Shown one piece after another: positions 5,628 to 7,567 of a stretch of 7,567 nucleotides of DNA. Position 1 is the first letter of the stretch, and each line of letters opens with the position of its first letter. The position numbers were made by a program, and so were the translations under genes. The notes beneath the pieces are model-generated. The model worked only from the letters and a program-made list of their open reading frames with translations. It did no database searches and was not told the DNA's origin. Source of the stretch: an uncultured Lachnospira sp. (GTDB lineage Bacteria > Bacillota > Clostridia > Lachnospirales > Lachnospiraceae); NCBI GenBank assembly GCA_947169835.1, contig CAMVRH010000038.1, forward strand, positions 1-7,567. Reading direction: 5' to 3'.

Positions 5628-6920
5628 TTAATCGTCAAATCTTACTTTAATAGAATTTGCGTGTGCTGTCAAACCTTCAGCCTTAGCAAAATCTTGTATA
5701 TCATCCTTAATCTCACTTAGTGATTCTTCATTATAAAAAATGATACTAGATTTCTTTTGGAAATCATAAACACCAAGTGGTGAGAAGAATTTTGCTGTTC
5801 CATTTGTTGGAAGAACGTGGTTTGGTCCTGCAAAGTAATCGCCCAATGGTTCAGAAGAATACTCTCCTAGGAATATTGCTCCAGCGTTCTTGATCTTATC
5901 CATAGTTTCAAACGGATCTTTAGTCAAAAGCTCTAAGTGCTCAGATGCAATCTCATTTGCCATATCACAAGCTTCATCGATTGATTCTGTTAAAAGAATA
6001 TATCCATAGTTGTCTAATGACTTCTTAATAATCTCTGAACGCTCTAGTTCATTTGCAAACTTTTCGACCCACTCTGAAACTTCATTAGCCAACTTCTCAC
6101 TATCAGTCAAAAGAATGGCTGAAGCTAATTCGTCGTGCTCTGCTTGAGATAATAAATCAGCAGCCACATACTTTGGATTAGCCGAATCATCTGCAATCAC
6201 TAATACTTCACTAGGTCCAGCAATCGAATCAATACTTACATATCCAAAGACTGCTTTTTTAGCGAGTGCGACAAAGATATTTCCAGGTCCCACTATCTTA
6301 TCAACCTTCGGAATAGATTCTGTACCGTAAGCTAGTGCACCTACAGCTTGAGCACCTCCAACTTTATAAATCTTATCAACTCCAGCTTCATGTGCAGCCA
6401 CTAAAGTGTTTGAGTTAACCTTGCCATCTTTTCCAGGAGGTGTAACCATAATCACTTCATCTACGCCTGCCACTTTGGCTGGAATAACATTCATAAGTAC
6501 TGATGATGGATAAGCAGCCTTTCCACCAGGAACATAAACGCCAACTTTTGATAAAGGTGTAACTTTTTGTCCTAGCTTTGTGCCATTTGTTTTTTCATCA
6601 ATCCATGTTTCTGCTTTTTGCTTTTCGTGGAAGTCTCTAATGTTTGCAATTGATTTTCTCATTACTTCAATCAATTTATCATCCACTTCATCATATGCTT
6701 CTTCTAATTCTTCAGTAGTTACTAAAATATTAGAAGCATCAATATCAGCACCGTCAAACTTTTTAGTATATTCAAAAACTGCTTTGTCTCCGTTCTCTCT
6801 AACATTGACAAGAATCTCATTAACAGTTTGAGTATACTCATCATAGTTATTAGGACTGCGCTTAAGCAAATTGTCTAAAATATTTTGTTTTGTACTCTCA
6901 TCTAGTTTAATAATTCTCAT
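5628..6920 (-). CDS. hisD: Histidinol dehydrogenase
   Basis: 430 residues, full length. It carries out the last two steps of histidine synthesis, oxidising L-histidinol to L-histidine with NAD and zinc. Motifs: [18 protein letters not shown] (127-144), [14 protein letters not shown] (187-200), [15 protein letters not shown] (208-222), [13 protein letters not shown] (232-244) and DLLSQAEHD (255-263). The zinc ligands are Q259, H262, D361 and H420, and the catalytic pair is E327/H328; each is at or within one position of its E. coli counterpart, so the enzyme should be active. The start ATG directly abuts the hisG stop (TAAATG) and is preceded by AGAAGG 8 bases upstream inside hisG. No truncation or frameshift is seen. 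Confidence 0.98.
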   Translation of the reverse strand: MRIIKLDESTKQNILDNLLKRSPNNYDEYTQTVNEILVNVRENGDKAVFEYTKKFDGADIDASNILVTTEELEEAYDEVDDKLIEVMRKSIANIRDFHEKQKAETWIDEKTNGTKLGQKVTPLSKVGVYVPGGKAAYPSSVLMNVIPAKVAGVDEVIMVTPPGKDGKVNSNTLVAAHEAGVDKIYKVGGAQAVGALAYGTESIPKVDKIVGPGNIFVALAKKAVFGYVSIDSIAGPSEVLVIADDSANPKYVAADLLSQAEHDELASAILLTDSEKLANEVSEWVEKFANELERSEIIKKSLDNYGYILLTESIDEACDMANEIASEHLELLTKDPFETMDKIKNAGAIFLGEYSSEPLGDYFAGPNHVLPTNGTAKFFSPLGVYDFQKKSSIIFYNEESLSEIKDDIQDFAKAEGLTAHANSIKVRFDD

Positions 6921-7556
6921 TTATATTACCTTCTGTAAATCTGAAATAATTTTCTTTATTCTTTCATCTTCCATTTTCATACTAACCTGGTTTACAACCA
7001 TTCTAGCAGAAAGCGGACAAATCTCTTCTAATACTTCCAATCCGTTTTCTCGAAGTGTAGTTCCTGTTTCAACTATATCAACTATCACCTCTGACAAGCC
7101 GACGATTGGAGCAAGTTCAACTGATCCATTTAGTTTAATAACATCAACAGTCTTATGCTTTTTGTTATAGAAATAATCTTTAGCAATCTTTGGATATTTT
7201 GAAGCAACGCGAATCATACTACCGTCATTTAATAATTCTTTGGCGCTGGCTGGTCCGCAAACGCACATCTTACATTTACCAAAGTCTAAGTCCAAAACTT
7301 CATACAACTTTCTGTCTTCTTCCATAATTGTATCTTTACCTACGATACCAATGTCGGCAGCGCCGTACTCTACATAAGTAGGCACATCTGTAGCCTTCGA
7401 CAAAAAGAATTTAAGTTTCAACTCTTCATTAACAAATATTAATTTTCTAGTATCTTTATCTTGCATCTCCTTGCATTCGATGCCAATTTTTTCAAACATT
7501 TCCATGGCACTCTTTGCAAGTCTACCTTTCGCAAGAGCAAATGTTAAATATTTCAT
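6921..7556 (-). CDS. hisG: ATP phosphoribosyltransferase catalytic subunit, short form (HisG-S)
   Basis: 211 residues. It catalyses the first committed step, condensing ATP with PRPP to give phosphoribosyl-ATP. Visible motifs are [21 protein letters not shown] (6-26), [14 protein letters not shown] (64-77), [15 protein letters not shown] (115-129), [21 protein letters not shown] (142-162), and the PRPP loop [11 protein letters not shown] (163-173). The chain ends soon after the second catalytic lobe and lacks the roughly 80-residue C-terminal regulatory domain of long HisG. By family knowledge, short HisG works as a hetero-octamer with HisZ, which carries histidine feedback control; hisZ is expected just upstream, off the right edge. 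The N-terminus [13 protein letters not shown] matches the family. Only 11 bases are available upstream and they show no ribosome binding site, but the start is otherwise secure. Confidence 0.97.
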   Translation of the reverse strand: MKYLTFALAKGRLAKSAMEMFEKIGIECKEMQDKDTRKLIFVNEELKLKFFLSKATDVPTYVEYGAADIGIVGKDTIMEEDRKLYEVLDLDFGKCKMCVCGPASAKELLNDGSMIRVASKYPKIAKDYFYNKKHKTVDVIKLNGSVELAPIVGLSEVIVDIVETGTTLRENGLEVLEEICPLSARMVVNQVSMKMEDERIKKIISDLQKVI

Positions 7557-7567
7557 AATTCTATAAC

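Noticed and set aside
6580..7170. Two plus-strand frames (83 and 99 codons), one strongly hydrophobic and membrane-like
   Set aside because: Both are antisense to hisD and hisG. The hydrophobic composition is what antisense reading of AT-rich, Lys/Glu-rich coding sequence produces.

Overview
The window looks like chromosomal DNA from a low-GC Firmicute of the class Clostridia. A Lachnospiraceae-type organism is the best guess, from AT-rich codons, strong AGGAGG-type ribosome binding sites, short-form HisG, the signal peptide style of the secreted protein, and the radical SAM/DUF2344 pair. This placement rests on recall of family features, not on a search.

Layout from left to right. (1) Positions 1-2417, minus strand: a two-gene unit made of a B12-binding-domain-like radical SAM protein of the TIGR03960 type, followed with an 11-base overlap by a DUF2344 (TIGR03936-type) protein that runs off the left edge. 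In many Clostridia this pair sits upstream of ribonuclease G and rplU-rpmA; that part is not visible here. (2) Positions 2418-2480: a 63-base divergent promoter region. (3) Positions 2481-3146, plus strand: a stand-alone PHP-domain metal-dependent phosphoesterase, closed by a symmetric hairpin terminator that can serve both strands. (4) Positions 3181-3846, minus strand: a very lysine-rich secreted or lipid-anchored protein of unknown function, with its own leader region. (5) Positions 3956-7556, minus strand: a histidine biosynthesis operon read as hisG-hisD-hisB-hisIE, with gaps of 17 bases or less or overlaps between genes and a good intrinsic terminator at its end. It probably continues upstream, past the right edge.

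The his genes supply ATP phosphoribosyltransferase (short form, which needs HisZ), the next two hydrolytic steps (HisI and HisE on one chain), imidazoleglycerol-phosphate dehydratase, and histidinol dehydrogenase. hisH, hisA, hisF and hisC are not between these genes and must lie elsewhere if the pathway is complete.

The most notable feature is the last his gene. Its product is not a plain HisIE: about 120 N-terminal residues resemble the first half of the HisF (beta/alpha)8 barrel, but the catalytic and phosphate-binding residues appear lost. I see no mobile elements, CRISPR arrays, tRNA or rRNA genes, and no evident wholly new system. The candidates for a second look are the HisF-like half-barrel fusion, the uncharacterised radical SAM/DUF2344 pair, and the lysine-rich exported protein.
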